Shown: one piece after another, positions 18,538-27,109 of the stretch | Layout of the letters: each line of letters starts with the position of its first letter | How positions within the stretch are numbered: position 1 is the first letter of the stretch | DNA from: Vreelandella zhanjiangensis DSM 21076 | Lineage (GTDB): Bacteria > Pseudomonadota > Gammaproteobacteria > Pseudomonadales > Halomonadaceae | NCBI RefSeq assembly: GCF_000377665.1 | Contig: NZ_KB898654.1 | Coordinates: forward strand, 124,001 to 188,000 | DNA: 64,000 nucleotides | Direction: 5' to 3' | The notes under the pieces: model-generated | What the model was told of the DNA's origin: nothing | Seen by the model: only the letters and a program-made list of their open reading frames with translations | The model's database searches: none | Translations under genes and position numbers: made by a program

Positions 18538-19206
18538 ATGTTAGAGAATCTGCGCAAAAACCTGCAACAGCTCACCCCGCAACGGCTGGATCAATTTACG
18601 ATGCAGGAAGCGGCGGTATTGCTACCCGTGGTTGATCGCCCATCGCCCACGCTACTCTTTACCCGCCGGGCGAGCCACTTAACCACTCACAGTGGCCAAG
18701 TCGCATTTCCAGGCGGCAAGCGTGAGCCGGAAGATAAAGATCTTTACGCCACGGCGCTGCGCGAAGCGCAAGAAGAGATCGCACTCGATCCTGCCTTGGT
18801 CGAGCCACTAGGACGCTTATCGGATGTTATTTCACTACACGGCCTGCGGGTAACCCCCTGGGTGGGCATTATCCCTCCCGATTTACCGCTGGTAGCCGAC
18901 CCAGGCGAACTAGACGCTATTTTTGAGGTGCCGCTTAGCCATTTTCTAGAAGACCGGCGCACCCATACCGATGTTATCCCCGTCGATGGCGTGCCGCATT
19001 ATGTGCCCTGTTACCATGTCGATGGCTATATCATCTGGGGGCTTTCCGCGATGATGCTGGTGGAGTTACTGGCGGAAGGGTTTGGTATGTCCATCGATTT
19101 ATATCAGCAGCCCCCAGGGGCGCTGCGGCATTACCCGGAACGTAAAAGCCGGCTTCCTCAATCAACGGGCCTTCATTCAGATACGCCCAAGAGTATGCGC
19201 AAATGA
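18538..19206 (+). CDS. CoA pyrophosphatase (NudL/YeaB-type Nudix hydrolase)
   Basis: A 222-residue Nudix hydrolase expected to split CoA or acyl-CoA into phosphopantetheine and adenosine 3',5'-bisphosphate. The family-specific stretch RRASHLTTHSGQVAFPGGK (about 43-61) precedes the Nudix box (59-81; REAQEEI). The ATG at 18538 matches the family N terminus better than a GTG at 18448 that adds 30 residues. Its stop overlaps the start of the oxygenase gene, suggesting a two-gene unit. Confidence 0.87.
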   Translation: MLENLRKNLQQLTPQRLDQFTMQEAAVLLPVVDRPSPTLLFTRRASHLTTHSGQVAFPGGKREPEDKDLYATALREAQEEIALDPALVEPLGRLSDVISLHGLRVTPWVGIIPPDLPLVADPGELDAIFEVPLSHFLEDRRTHTDVIPVDGVPHYVPCYHVDGYIIWGLSAMMLVELLAEGFGMSIDLYQQPPGALRHYPERKSRLPQSTGLHSDTPKSMRK

Positions 19207-19871
19207 TGTCTTTTAACTCGACCACGTCGCCTGTGTTTACCCCCGCCGCCCAAGGGGCAATCGTGGATGCCCTGGTAGAACAAGGCTGGTACGTGGGCCA
19301 GGACGTTATCAATCTGGAGCTTTGCCAGGCTCTGCACCGTGAGCTTTCGCATATGGCGGAGCATGATGCGCTTGAGGAAGCAGGGGTCGGGCGTGGCCGA
19401 CAACACCACCTGCGCAAGGATATTCGTGGCGATGCCATTCACTGGCTTGATCGTGAAAGTGAAGCCCAGCGCCACTACCTGAACGCCATGGGTGAACTCC
19501 AGCAGTTACTCAATCAGGCGCTGTTTCTGGGGCTATTTGAGTATGAAGCCCATTTCGCTCACTACCCGCCGGGCGCTTTTTATCAGCGTCATCTGGATAG
19601 CTTTCGCGGCCGCGCTAATCGCGTCATTTCAACCGTAGGTTATCTAAACCCTCACTGGCCAAGTGATGGCGGTGGTGAAATGGTCATTTACCACCCCGAC
19701 GACCCAAGCCAGGAAGTGGCTCGCGTGATTCCTGAAGCGGGAACCTTCGCATGCTTCTTATCAGAGACGACCCCTCATGAAGTGCTGCCAACCCATCACC
19801 CGAGGTCGAGCATTGCCGGCTGGTTCAGGCGCAATGCTTCGCTCGGAGGAGTGCTGGATCCTGCCCGCTAA
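19203..19871 (+). CDS. 2-oxoglutarate/Fe(II)-dependent oxygenase (SM-20/PKHD type)
   Basis: A 222-residue cytosolic dioxygenase. The iron triad is visible as His130 and Asp132 (FYQRHLDSF) with His192 (SETTPHEVLP). A following Arg in HHPRSSIAGWFRRN is the likely 2-oxoglutarate anchor. This is the bacterial prolyl-hydroxylase-like family; some members hydroxylate proteins, but the target is unknown. The ATG overlaps the preceding Nudix stop codon. Confidence 0.87.
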   Translation: MMSFNSTTSPVFTPAAQGAIVDALVEQGWYVGQDVINLELCQALHRELSHMAEHDALEEAGVGRGRQHHLRKDIRGDAIHWLDRESEAQRHYLNAMGELQQLLNQALFLGLFEYEAHFAHYPPGAFYQRHLDSFRGRANRVISTVGYLNPHWPSDGGGEMVIYHPDDPSQEVARVIPEAGTFACFLSETTPHEVLPTHHPRSSIAGWFRRNASLGGVLDPAR

Positions 19872-20326
19872 TCGCCGGTTGCAGTGCCCGGCGCCCCCTC
19901 GTCAGGCACTGTTCTAAGCGTGGGCTCATTGCTGCTTTAACCCCTGTTTAATCATTATTCTTAAGCGTTTACCGTTTGATATTTATAGAAGCCTTAACAA
20001 AAGTTTTTAACAAAATCATTGAAATGCTGGCCATAGCGTCTACAGTAATAAGTGTCTTAGCGCAGTGAGGCGCTTGGCAGCGATAACTATCCCCGTAGCG
20101 ATTCGCAATTTTATTTTAGGAGTAATAGTTGGCTAAAAACGTAATAAGGATGTTACGTAGGAATGCAAGCTTCAGGGAGCGATGACTAGTCACCAAATGA
20201 TCAGTCACAAAGAGGCATCACATTGGTTTAGGCCAATGTCATTCATGAACTATCAGCCGCTATTAATTGATTGAGGCACCAACGTAGAAACGTTACGCCT
20301 TCATACAAGTGCAAGGAGCAAGAGTA
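19872..20326 (+). promoter_or_regulatory. long AT-rich leader with repeats upstream of the PRC-barrel gene
   Basis: About 450 bases without a gene. Contents seen: an AT-rich stretch (19945-20030) and two 12-base direct repeats, ATGACTAGTCAC (20182-20193) and ATGATCAGTCAC (20197-20208), spaced 15 bases. A CATTGG/CCAATG inverted repeat (20221-20226 with 20233-20238) follows. These suggest a regulated promoter and 5' leader for the gene at 20327. I could not place a confident -35/-10 pair. Confidence 0.4.
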
Positions 20327-20779
20327 ATGAAAATGATCAAATCTGCTTTTATTGGTACCCTAATGGTTCCGGCCTTCATGCTGGCAGCTGGTACCGCGAG
20401 CGCTGAAGAAAACACCGCTACTACTACTTCAACTGCTGAAGCGACTTACATGACCAGCGCGCCAGCAGGCACGTTCTACGCTGACTCCCTCACGGGTAAC
20501 AATGTTCAAAGCAGCGTTGAAGACGATGAAAACATCGGCACCATCAACGATCTCATTATCAATGAAGACGGCCAGATTGAAGCTGTAATTGTTGGCGTTG
20601 GCGGCTTCCTTGGTATGGGTGAAAAAGATGTGGCCATTGAGTGGGATTCACTCGAACTGACACAAAATGCTGATAACGACGAATATGAAATTCGCGTAAA
20701 TGCATCACAAGAAGCTCTTGAAGAGGCTGAAGAGTTTGATCGCGATGCAGGCGACAACCTCGAAGCCAACAATAACTAA
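20327..20779 (+). CDS. secreted PRC-barrel domain protein
   Basis: A 150-residue exported protein. The signal peptide MKMIKSAFIGTLMVPAFMLA is cleaved after ASA (about residue 26). A PRC-barrel (about 45-120) follows, with LTGNNVQSS, ENIGTINDLIINEDGQIEAV and GVGGFLGMGEKDVAIEW. The N-terminal linker is Thr-rich and the C terminus very acidic. AGGAG lies 8 bases before ATG 20327, which decides the start over an in-frame upstream codon. Such proteins are often stress or envelope induced; the function is unknown. Confidence 0.88.
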   Translation: MKMIKSAFIGTLMVPAFMLAAGTASAEENTATTTSTAEATYMTSAPAGTFYADSLTGNNVQSSVEDDENIGTINDLIINEDGQIEAVIVGVGGFLGMGEKDVAIEWDSLELTQNADNDEYEIRVNASQEALEEAEEFDRDAGDNLEANNN

Positions 20780-20799
20780 TCCGTTATTGTTAGTTCATA

Positions 20800-20829
20800 A
20801 AAGCCCTGGCATATGCCGGGGCTTTTTTA
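20800..20829 (+). terminator. terminator of the PRC-barrel gene
   Basis: A 9-bp stem AGCCCTGGC/GCCGGGGCT (20802-20810 with 20815-20823) with a 4-base loop is followed by TTTTTT on the plus strand, 20 bases past the stop codon. Confidence 0.9.
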
Positions 20830-20916
20830 TGTCTATTGTTTTTTATATCTATCGCTTATGTTTTTTACCTATTAATAAAGCTACCCATTCATAAAGCGTA
20901 TAAATAATAGGGCACA

Positions 20917-20950
20917 TAAAAAACGCCCCTCTTTAAAGAAGGGCGTTTTG
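20917..20950 (-). terminator. bidirectional terminator after osmC-like gene
   Basis: Stem AAAACGCCC/GGGCGTTTT (20920-20928 with 20941-20949) is flanked by A and T tracts, so it can act in both directions. It lies 14 bases past the stop of the OsmC-family gene on the minus strand. Confidence 0.88.
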
Positions 20951-20963
20951 ATATCAAAACACG

Positions 20964-21386
20964 TTAGCCTTTTAATTTGGCCGTCATGCTAATGTCAGCA
21001 TTTAATACTTTTGACACGGGGCAGTTTGCTTTCGCTTTCTCTGCCGCTTCTTTAAAGCTTGCCTCATCAGCACCGTCGATATCAGCAACGACATCCAAAT
21101 GAATTTTAGAAATGCTAAAGCCCTCAGAATCTTGCTTTAGGGTAACGCTCGCGCTGGTTTCAATTGCATTCGCTGTATATCCCTGATCGCCAAGAATCAT
21201 GGAAAGCGCCATTGAAAAACAGCTGGCATGAGCGGCCCCAATCAGCTCTTCCGGGTTGGTGCCTTTTTCATCTTCAAAACGCTTTTTGAAGGAGTAGTTA
21301 GCATTGAGAACGCCACTTTCGGTTGAAACGGTGCCTTTGCCATCCTTCAGTCCACCTTCCCAACGTGCGCTAGCTTTACGATCCAT
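20964..21386 (-). CDS. osmC: OsmC-family peroxiredoxin
   Basis: A 140-residue thiol peroxidase that reduces organic hydroperoxides, often osmotically induced. The active Cys56 is in GAAHASCFSMAL and the second Cys in KANCPVSKVLNA (about residue 120). The first-strand motif RKASARWEGGLKDGKGTVST is typical of OsmC rather than Ohr. ATG 21386 has AAGGAG 6 bases upstream and gives the family length; an earlier in-frame ATG adds only six residues. A second member (Ohr) is at 25876. Confidence 0.92.
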   Translation of the reverse strand: MDRKASARWEGGLKDGKGTVSTESGVLNANYSFKKRFEDEKGTNPEELIGAAHASCFSMALSMILGDQGYTANAIETSASVTLKQDSEGFSISKIHLDVVADIDGADEASFKEAAEKAKANCPVSKVLNADISMTAKLKG

Positions 21387-21691
21387 GAAAAACTCCTTGT
21401 GCATAAATAACGATAGACCCGGCTAATCACTACCTATAAGCCGGGTAAAAGCGCCATTCGCCTGAAGCGAACTGACACCCCTGTTTAGCGTAGCTGATTT
21501 TTGGCGCACTGCCGAACCCAATCCCTTAAGCCACTTCCCCCACCGCGTGAACCCCCTTATGCTGAACGGCTAGGCTAACGTTGCCATAACCTCAGGGCCA
21601 AATAGGTTATACATGCCCGCACGGCTTGTTAACGACTCATGACCGCCGCAAGGGAACGCCCCCAAGCCTTTACTCATTATAAGGATTCGCC
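21387..21691. promoter_or_regulatory. divergent promoter region between osmC and an EamA transporter gene
   Basis: About 300 bases. An ACCCGGCT/AGCCGGGT inverted repeat (21417-21424 with 21439-21446, 14-base loop) lies 30-60 bases upstream of the osmC start, as an operator or leader hairpin. AAGGA lies before the transporter ATG. I see nothing else recognisable. Confidence 0.4.
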
Positions 21692-22597
21692 ATGTCATCA
21701 GCTGATGCGCTACGCCTGGCAGTGCTCTCGTCGCTTTGGGGCCTGTCATTTATTTTCATGCGCGTCGCATCGCCGGAGTTTGGCGCTATTCCTTTGATAC
21801 TGGTCCGCATGGGCGTTGGCGCGCTATTGCTGATTCCCTTACTGCTAAGCCTTCACTACCTGCGGTTAATCTGGCAGCACAAGGGGCCTTTGTTATTGCT
21901 GGGTATAGTAAATCATGTTCTACCCTTCTCACTTTTAGCTTTGGCGACCATGCGTCTGGAAGCAGGGTTCACTTCATTACTGAATGCCACCACGCCCATT
22001 TTTACCGCTCTGCTAGGCGCGCTGTTTTTTGCAACGCCGGTTCAACGCCAACAGTATCTAGGGCTGGCGCTTGCGTTGATTGGAGTCTATGTTCTTTCCG
22101 CCAACCGTCTGGATTTCGGAATAGGCGGTGACGGCTGGTTTATTCTGGCGGTAATTGGTGCAACGTTTTGCTACGGCATTGCGGGCAACTACTCAAAAAC
22201 GCGCTTGAGTCATTTGCCGCCCCGGGTTCTGGCCGCGGGCAGCAGCGCCATGTCGGCATTGGTACTTTTGATTCCCGGCATTCTGCTTTGGCCTGACCAG
22301 CCGATCAGCACGCTTGCCTGGAGCAATGCGCTGGCACTTGCCGTACTCAGTACAGCGCTGGCCTTCCTGCTTTATTTCGGCCTGTTAGCCAGCGCAGGCG
22401 CAACGGCTACGTCAACCGTTACGTTTTTAGTACCGATAAGCGCACTGCTATGGGGCTACTGGCTGCTTGATGAGACGCTTAGCCTGCAGGTTATGGCGGG
22501 AATGATCATTACCCTGCTGGGCACGGCGGTCGCCACCCAACTGCTACGCTTTAAACCGCGCGGTGTGTCGCCGTCACCTCGTCCCCCACACGAATAA
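21692..22597 (+). CDS. EamA/DMT-family transporter
   Basis: Inner-membrane drug/metabolite exporter-type protein of 301 residues with ten predicted helices in two EamA repeats (about 5-135 and 145-285). Family marks are SSLWGLSFIFMRVA at the start and YWLLDETLSLQVMAGMIITL near the end. The substrate is unknown. Its last 47 bases overlap the 3' end of the convergent MOSC gene. Confidence 0.9.
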   Translation: MSSADALRLAVLSSLWGLSFIFMRVASPEFGAIPLILVRMGVGALLLIPLLLSLHYLRLIWQHKGPLLLLGIVNHVLPFSLLALATMRLEAGFTSLLNATTPIFTALLGALFFATPVQRQQYLGLALALIGVYVLSANRLDFGIGGDGWFILAVIGATFCYGIAGNYSKTRLSHLPPRVLAAGSSAMSALVLLIPGILLWPDQPISTLAWSNALALAVLSTALAFLLYFGLLASAGATATSTVTFLVPISALLWGYWLLDETLSLQVMAGMIITLLGTAVATQLLRFKPRGVSPSPRPPHE

Positions 22598-23399
22598 GCT
22601 GCCCGTCGCCAGCACTCAACGTCGCGTTTTGACCGAAATACCCGCCTTTTAACGTTGGCTGGGTCTTGAGCGTTATTAACGTTTTAAGGGGCTCGGCGGG
22701 ATCGGGGATGTGGGCGGTTTGCTGATCCACCGTGGTGATCTTGCAACGCTTACATGGCTTGCGCAGGGTTAACGTGAATGCGCCGGTGGATTCCTGTAGC
22801 GATTGCCAGCGGTCTTCCGCCCACGCCTCATCGGTTTCCACTACGATATTGGGACGAAAGCGATTCATGGGAACTGGCTGGCTGCCGTTCTTTTCCAGGG
22901 CACTATTGAGCGCGCTCAAAGAGCCCGTTGACGTAACCAGGAACGGGTAGCCATCGGCAAAATGCGTGTCGGCTTCGCCACCGTCTAGAAAATCCGCTTC
23001 TACCAAACGCTTAAACTGGGTGGCAAATCGGACCAAGCTCAGACCTTTCCCCGACTCACCCAGAGCGACTTCCAACCAGCGGGAGACCTCTTCGCTTTCT
23101 GGCCAGGCTTTACAGTGGTCGTCCCACACCTTGACGATGCGCAGGTTGCCGCTCGGCTCTTCAAGCGAAATTGAAAGCGGGTCAACATTGGGATGTGAAA
23201 GCACCAGAGCATCGGCGTTTAATGCTACTTCTACCGTGGCCAAAAGAGGCAGCTGGCGCTGAGTCACAAAACGCTGCTGAGCATCGACCAGCATCCAGCG
23301 ACGATCCCAGGCAAGCCCACTTGAAAGTAGCTCGCATTGGTTAACGCTGATGCCCTTTAAGGACTTGACCGGATAGATATTGAGCTGGGTAACTTTCAC
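22551..23399 (-). CDS. MOSC domain protein (YcbX/mARC-like, without ferredoxin domain)
   Basis: A molybdenum-cofactor sulfurase C-terminal-type protein, 282 residues. The N-terminal beta barrel (VTQLNIYPVKSLKGISVNQC) is followed by the MOSC domain (about 130-270) with RFRPNIVVE and the conserved Cys region RKPCKRCKITTVDQ. It matches YcbX up to MOSC but lacks the C-terminal [2Fe-2S] domain of the enterobacterial protein. A GTG start at 23399 with GAGG 5 bases upstream gives the family N terminus. It likely carries Mo-cofactor for N-hydroxy-compound reduction (family inference). Confidence 0.85.
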   Translation of the reverse strand: MKVTQLNIYPVKSLKGISVNQCELLSSGLAWDRRWMLVDAQQRFVTQRQLPLLATVEVALNADALVLSHPNVDPLSISLEEPSGNLRIVKVWDDHCKAWPESEEVSRWLEVALGESGKGLSLVRFATQFKRLVEADFLDGGEADTHFADGYPFLVTSTGSLSALNSALEKNGSQPVPMNRFRPNIVVETDEAWAEDRWQSLQESTGAFTLTLRKPCKRCKITTVDQQTAHIPDPAEPLKTLITLKTQPTLKGGYFGQNATLSAGDGQLIRVGDEVTATHRAV

Positions 23400-23472
23400 G
23401 ATAGCCTCGATGCAAGCGAAACGTCGTACTTTAGCCATTTAGCTCGCAGACCGCTAGCCTTGCGCTAGGAAC

Positions 23473-24468
23473 CTACAGCGTACCGCCGGTTTCAATGGTG
23501 TACCCCATATCGATGATATCGGCAGCCGGTGGTTCGCCCTGAATTCTGGCGAGCAGCGCCTTGGCGGCGGCTTTACCAATTGCTTGGCGGGGGGTGATAA
23601 CGCTTGCCAGGCGAGGGGTCATTGCCTGCCCTATATCGTGACCATGAAAACCGGCAATGGCCATTTGCCCCGGGACATCGATGCCGCGGCGCTGACATTC
23701 AAAGTACGCCCCCACCGCCACATCATCGTTGGTACAGAAGATACCATCCGTATCAGGATGGTTAATCACCACTTGTTCTAAAAGCGCCGCCCCGACGCTA
23801 TAGGAAGAGCGCTGAGTACTATGTAGCGTAGTCGGTATCAGGCCGTGTGCTTCCATCGCTTGGCGATAGCCCTGTTCGCGCTGCTGAGTTCGCTCATCCA
23901 GCCGTACCGCCAGATAAACCACCTGGCGGCGCCCTCGGCGAATCATTGCGCTTACCATATCAAAAGCGGCTTTGACGTTGTCGTAGCCCACCGACTGCTG
24001 TAGCGGCTGGCGATGTGTATCCATGATTTCGACAACCGGGATGCCTGCCGTTTCGAGCATACGCAGGCTACGCGGCGTGTGGTTATGATCAGAAAGAATC
24101 ACGCCATCCACGTTATAGGAAAGCAACGAGGCAAGACTGCGCTCTTCAAGGGCAGGGCTATACCCATAGTGTGAGAGCATTAGGTAATAGCCCGCCGGTT
24201 CGGTGTATGCCTCGATCCCTACAATGACATCGGCAAATACCTGATTGGTCAGCGAAGGCACCAGCACACCTATCGAATGGCTGGTGGCACGCGAAAGAAG
24301 ATCCGGTGCCCGATTGGGGATATATCCCACCTGTTCGGCGGCCTTAAAGATACGCTCACGCAAGCCTTCCGAAACCGTATCAGGGGCGCGCAGGCAACGG
24401 CTAACCGTCATTTTCGTTGCCCCGACCTTGTCAGCAATATCCTGTAATGTGGGACGCTTTTTCTTCAA
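23473..24468 (-). CDS. gntR: gluconate-utilisation repressor GntR (LacI family)
   Basis: LacI-type repressor, 331 residues, very close in motif order to Escherichia coli GntR. Helix-turn-helix TLQDIADKVGATKMTVSRCL is at 7-26, the hinge at GYIPNRAPDLLSRATS (about 47-62), and effector-domain marks are VPSLTNQVFADV and FCTNDDVAVGAYFECQR. It begins at TTG: no ATG precedes the conserved KKKRPTLQDIAD, and AGAGG lies 10 bases upstream. It follows gntK by 14 bases. Its expected operator is present before gntK and before the permease at 32594. Confidence 0.93.
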   Translation of the reverse strand: MKKKRPTLQDIADKVGATKMTVSRCLRAPDTVSEGLRERIFKAAEQVGYIPNRAPDLLSRATSHSIGVLVPSLTNQVFADVIVGIEAYTEPAGYYLMLSHYGYSPALEERSLASLLSYNVDGVILSDHNHTPRSLRMLETAGIPVVEIMDTHRQPLQQSVGYDNVKAAFDMVSAMIRRGRRQVVYLAVRLDERTQQREQGYRQAMEAHGLIPTTLHSTQRSSYSVGAALLEQVVINHPDTDGIFCTNDDVAVGAYFECQRRGIDVPGQMAIAGFHGHDIGQAMTPRLASVITPRQAIGKAAAKALLARIQGEPPAADIIDMGYTIETGGTL

Positions 24469-24482
24469 ACGGATGCCAGCCT

Positions 24483-25025
24483 CTAAAGTGACGGTGTGCG
24501 GGATGAATGATTAAGTGTCGCACTAAGCGCGCTGGTAAAGCGACTCACGATCTCGGGCGGTGAAAGCGCAATGGATACAGTGACGGCTTCACTTTCTCCC
24601 GGTGGTTCCAGATCGGCGAGCTGGCTGGCAAGCATATTCTCACCTTTAAAGAAGTGCCCCTCACGTGTTTCCAGGCGTTCACGCAACAGGGTCTGGTCGC
24701 CTTCCAAGTACAGAATGCGCAGCGCTGAATCTCCTTGGCGCAAGCAATCACGGTAGCGATGCTTCAAGCCAGAGCAAGCAATCACCACGCTAACATTTTG
24801 CTGGCGATGGTCGGCAAAAAGCTCAGCCAGCGTCTCAAGCCAGCCTTGGCGGTCGTCATCGTCAAGTGGCGTTCCACTGGCCATTTTGGCGACATTTGCT
24901 GGCGGATGGTAGTCATCACCATCAATGAACTTGGCGTTCAGAGCCGCCGCCAACTGCTGGCCAATATGTGACTTTCCACAGCCAGAGACCCCCATGACCA
25001 AAATACGATGAGAAACGGCGTCCAT
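24483..25025 (-). CDS. gntK: gluconokinase
   Basis: A 180-residue cytosolic kinase converting D-gluconate to 6-phosphogluconate for the Entner-Doudoroff or pentose phosphate route. The P-loop is VMGVSGCGKSHIGQQLA (about 10-26). FIDGDDYHPPANVAKMASG (about 34-52) binds gluconate, and VIACSGLKHRYRDCLR and KGENMLASQLADLE are family marks. GGAGAG precedes the ATG. The GntR-type palindrome lies about 130 bases upstream. Confidence 0.95.
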   Translation of the reverse strand: MDAVSHRILVMGVSGCGKSHIGQQLAAALNAKFIDGDDYHPPANVAKMASGTPLDDDDRQGWLETLAELFADHRQQNVSVVIACSGLKHRYRDCLRQGDSALRILYLEGDQTLLRERLETREGHFFKGENMLASQLADLEPPGESEAVTVSIALSPPEIVSRFTSALSATLNHSSRTPSL

Positions 25026-25154
25026 TGGTTTATCTCTCCGGGTTTAAACGCTGTGCAGCAAATATACAAAACCATAATCTATATGGTGTCCTATAGGTAT
25101 ATGCTCCCCTATAGATAGCCGCGTGAATAGTTGGATAATACGCAGATGATTTTC

Positions 25155-25170
25155 GTGTTACCGGTAACAT
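25155..25170. promoter_or_regulatory. GntR-type operator upstream of gntK
   Basis: TGTTACCGGTAACA (25156-25169) is a perfect 14-bp palindrome. It fits the GntR/LacI-family operator shape (central CG, TTAC/GTAA arms) known for enterobacterial gnt genes. It lies 130 bases before gntK on the opposite strand, and the same core recurs twice before the permease gene at 32594. Confidence 0.75.
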
Positions 25171-25301
25171 AATAAATGCAGGTTAGCGAGCCAAATTATC
25201 CATGTCAAAACAAAACCACCAACTCAAGACCAACGTCTAGGTCTGGTCAGCGAAGGCTGGCCGCGCTACATTAATCCAACGCATCCCGTCCAGGAGCCGA
25301 T

Positions 25302-25766
25302 ATGCCCGCGTTAGAACCCTGTCGATTAGAACCTTGCAGTGAGTTGGAGTTAGACCATCAGCTATGTTTTGCGCTGTACTCCACCTCATTAACGATGACA
25401 AAAATTTATAAACCGCTTCTAAAGGAGCTAGGGCTTACTTATCCGCAATATTTGGCAATGCTGGTGTTATGGCAGCAAGACGGCATAACGGTAGGTACAT
25501 TGAGCAAGCGCCTGCTGACCGACCCAGGCTCGCTAACGCCGCTGCTTAAGCGTCTTGAAGGCGATCAGCTGTTGATTCGTCAACGCAATCGTCAGGATGA
25601 GCGCATCGTGGAGCTATTTTTAACCGATAAAGGGCGTGAATTGCGTGAACAGGCGCGTCATATTCCTAGCTGCATAGTCAATGCCAGTGAAAAATCGATA
25701 GAAACCCTGACACAGCTAAAAGAAGACTTGGTACAGCTACGCGATAACCTACAAAAAATCGACTAG
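25302..25766 (+). CDS. ohrR: OhrR, MarR-family organic-peroxide sensor
   Basis: A 154-residue winged-helix repressor. The reactive thiol is Cys22 in DHQLCFALYSTS, the same context and number as characterised OhrR proteins. Winged helix about 50-110 includes LSKRLLTDPGSLTPLLKRLE and RNRQDERIVELFLTDKG. Further Cys residues (7, 12, about 127) could resolve the oxidised thiol. It lies 109 bases upstream of ohr, on the same strand, and should repress it until oxidised by organic hydroperoxides. Confidence 0.93.
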   Translation: MPALEPCRLEPCSELELDHQLCFALYSTSLTMTKIYKPLLKELGLTYPQYLAMLVLWQQDGITVGTLSKRLLTDPGSLTPLLKRLEGDQLLIRQRNRQDERIVELFLTDKGRELREQARHIPSCIVNASEKSIETLTQLKEDLVQLRDNLQKID

Positions 25767-25792
25767 CCCTTCTCGCACTTTAAGAAGGTTTA

Positions 25793-25822
25793 TTGAAATT
25801 TATCTTGCGCGCAAAATAAAGC
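25793..25822 (+). promoter_or_regulatory. ohr promoter with candidate OhrR operator
   Basis: TTGAAA (25793-25798) could be the -35 element and TAAAGC (25817-25822) a weak -10 element 18 bases on. Between them lies the perfect palindrome TTGCGCGCAA (25805-25814) inside a longer near-dyad TTTATCTTGCGCGCAAAATA. A repressor bound there would sit in the spacer. OhrR as its ligand is inferred from position. Confidence 0.55.
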
Positions 25823-25875
25823 TGCACTAAATTAAACCCAGTTACTCTGATCAACAACATAAAAGGAAGCTTGCT

Positions 25876-26301
25876 ATGTCTATCGAAACCGTCGCCTACC
25901 GTGCCCATGCCAAAGCCACCGGTGGCCGTGAAGGCCAAGCCAAGTCGTCTGACGGCGCATTGGATGTCAAACTCAGCACGCCTAAAGAGCTAGGCGGCGC
26001 AGGCGGTGAAGGCACTAACCCGGAACAGCTGTTTGCTGCGGGCTACTCCGCCTGCTTTTTAGGTGCATTGAAGCATGTCGCCAGCCAGGAAAAAGTAAAG
26101 CTTCCGCAAGACACTGCCATTGAAGGCAGCGTGGGTATCGGCGCTATTCCCACAGGTTTTGGCATTGAAGTCGAGCTTACTATCAGCCTCCCCGGCCTTG
26201 AAAAGAGCGTAGCCCAGGATTTGGTTGACAAAGCCCATGTCGTTTGCCCTTACTCCAACGCAACGCGTGGCAACATCGACGTAACTCTGACGCTTGCCTA
26301 A
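25876..26301 (+). CDS. ohr: organic hydroperoxide resistance protein Ohr
   Basis: A 141-residue lipoyl-dependent thiol peroxidase that reduces organic and fatty acid hydroperoxides. The catalytic pair is Cys60 ([16 protein letters not shown]) and Cys124 ([14 protein letters not shown]). [19 protein letters not shown] near the start and [15 protein letters not shown] central strand are diagnostic of Ohr as against OsmC. AAGGAAG precedes the ATG. It forms the regulated target of the ohrR gene just upstream. Confidence 0.95.
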   Translation: MSIETVAYRAHAKATGGREGQAKSSDGALDVKLSTPKELGGAGGEGTNPEQLFAAGYSACFLGALKHVASQEKVKLPQDTAIEGSVGIGAIPTGFGIEVELTISLPGLEKSVAQDLVDKAHVVCPYSNATRGNIDVTLTLA

Positions 26302-26328
26302 GTTTTCCAACGTTAGCTTCTGATAGGG

Positions 26329-27024
26329 CTAACCTTTAAGCGCACGTGCCACTGCCCTGCTTGCATGCAGCGCAGTGGTATCGTAAAGCGGCACATGAGT
26401 ATGCGCCTGCTCTACTAGTAGCGCGATTTCAGTACACCCCAGAATGACTGCCTGAGCGCCCTGCTGATGCAGGCTATCGATAATTTCGAGATAGCGCTCG
26501 CGCGAGTCACTATTGATTTTCCCCTGGCACAGTTCGTCGAAAATAATCCGATGCACCGCTTCGCGCTCGGCACTATCAGGCACAACCACCTCGATACCGA
26601 ATGCGTCCTGCAAGCGAGCCTTGTAAAAATCCTGCTCCATGGTAAAGCGCGTACCCAACAGCCCCACGCGGGTAATACCATCTTGCATTAACTGTTCAGC
26701 AGTCGCATCAGCGATATGCAGCAGCGAAATACCGATAGCCTGTTCGATAGCCGGCGCCACCTTGTGCATGGTATTGGTTGCCAAGAGCAGAAAATCCGCG
26801 CCAGCCCGTTCGATGTTTTGCGCAGCACTAGCCAGGAGCTCGCCTGCTTTATCCCAATCGCCTTGCTGCTGCAGGGTTTCGATTTCGGCAAAATCGACGC
26901 TGATCAGCACAATTTTGGCGGAGTGAAAGCCGCCTAGCGCCTGCTTTACGCCCTCATTCAGAGCGCGATAATAACTTTGCGTTGATTCCCAGCTCATGCC
27001 GCCCAGCACACCAATAACCTGCAT
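26329..27024 (-). CDS. ygeA: amino-acid racemase, YgeA / L-aspartate-glutamate racemase type
   Basis: PLP-independent racemase of the Asp/Glu racemase superfamily, 231 residues. In place of two catalytic cysteines it has Thr83 (ATNTMHK) and Cys197 (VILGCTEIALL), the exact pair and numbering reported for E. coli YgeA. That points to an L-to-D racemase or broad-specificity member rather than a classic Cys/Cys aspartate racemase. The N terminus VIGVLGGMSWESTQSYYRAL is typical. The gene stands alone. Confidence 0.88.
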   Translation of the reverse strand: MQVIGVLGGMSWESTQSYYRALNEGVKQALGGFHSAKIVLISVDFAEIETLQQQGDWDKAGELLASAAQNIERAGADFLLLATNTMHKVAPAIEQAIGISLLHIADATAEQLMQDGITRVGLLGTRFTMEQDFYKARLQDAFGIEVVVPDSAEREAVHRIIFDELCQGKINSDSRERYLEIIDSLHQQGAQAVILGCTEIALLVEQAHTHVPLYDTTALHASRAVARALKG

Positions 27025-27109
27025 TTTCGTCTCCTTTTTGAATCACCATGAATTATTTTATTAACCGGCTAATAACCCTCCCCCCTTGTACCAGCTTTTT
27101 ACTACCCTC

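Noticed and set aside
24130..24468. possibility that gntR is a pseudogene because no ATG is found
   Set aside because: A TTG codon begins the conserved KKKRPTLQDIAD segment and the rest of the protein is intact and full length.
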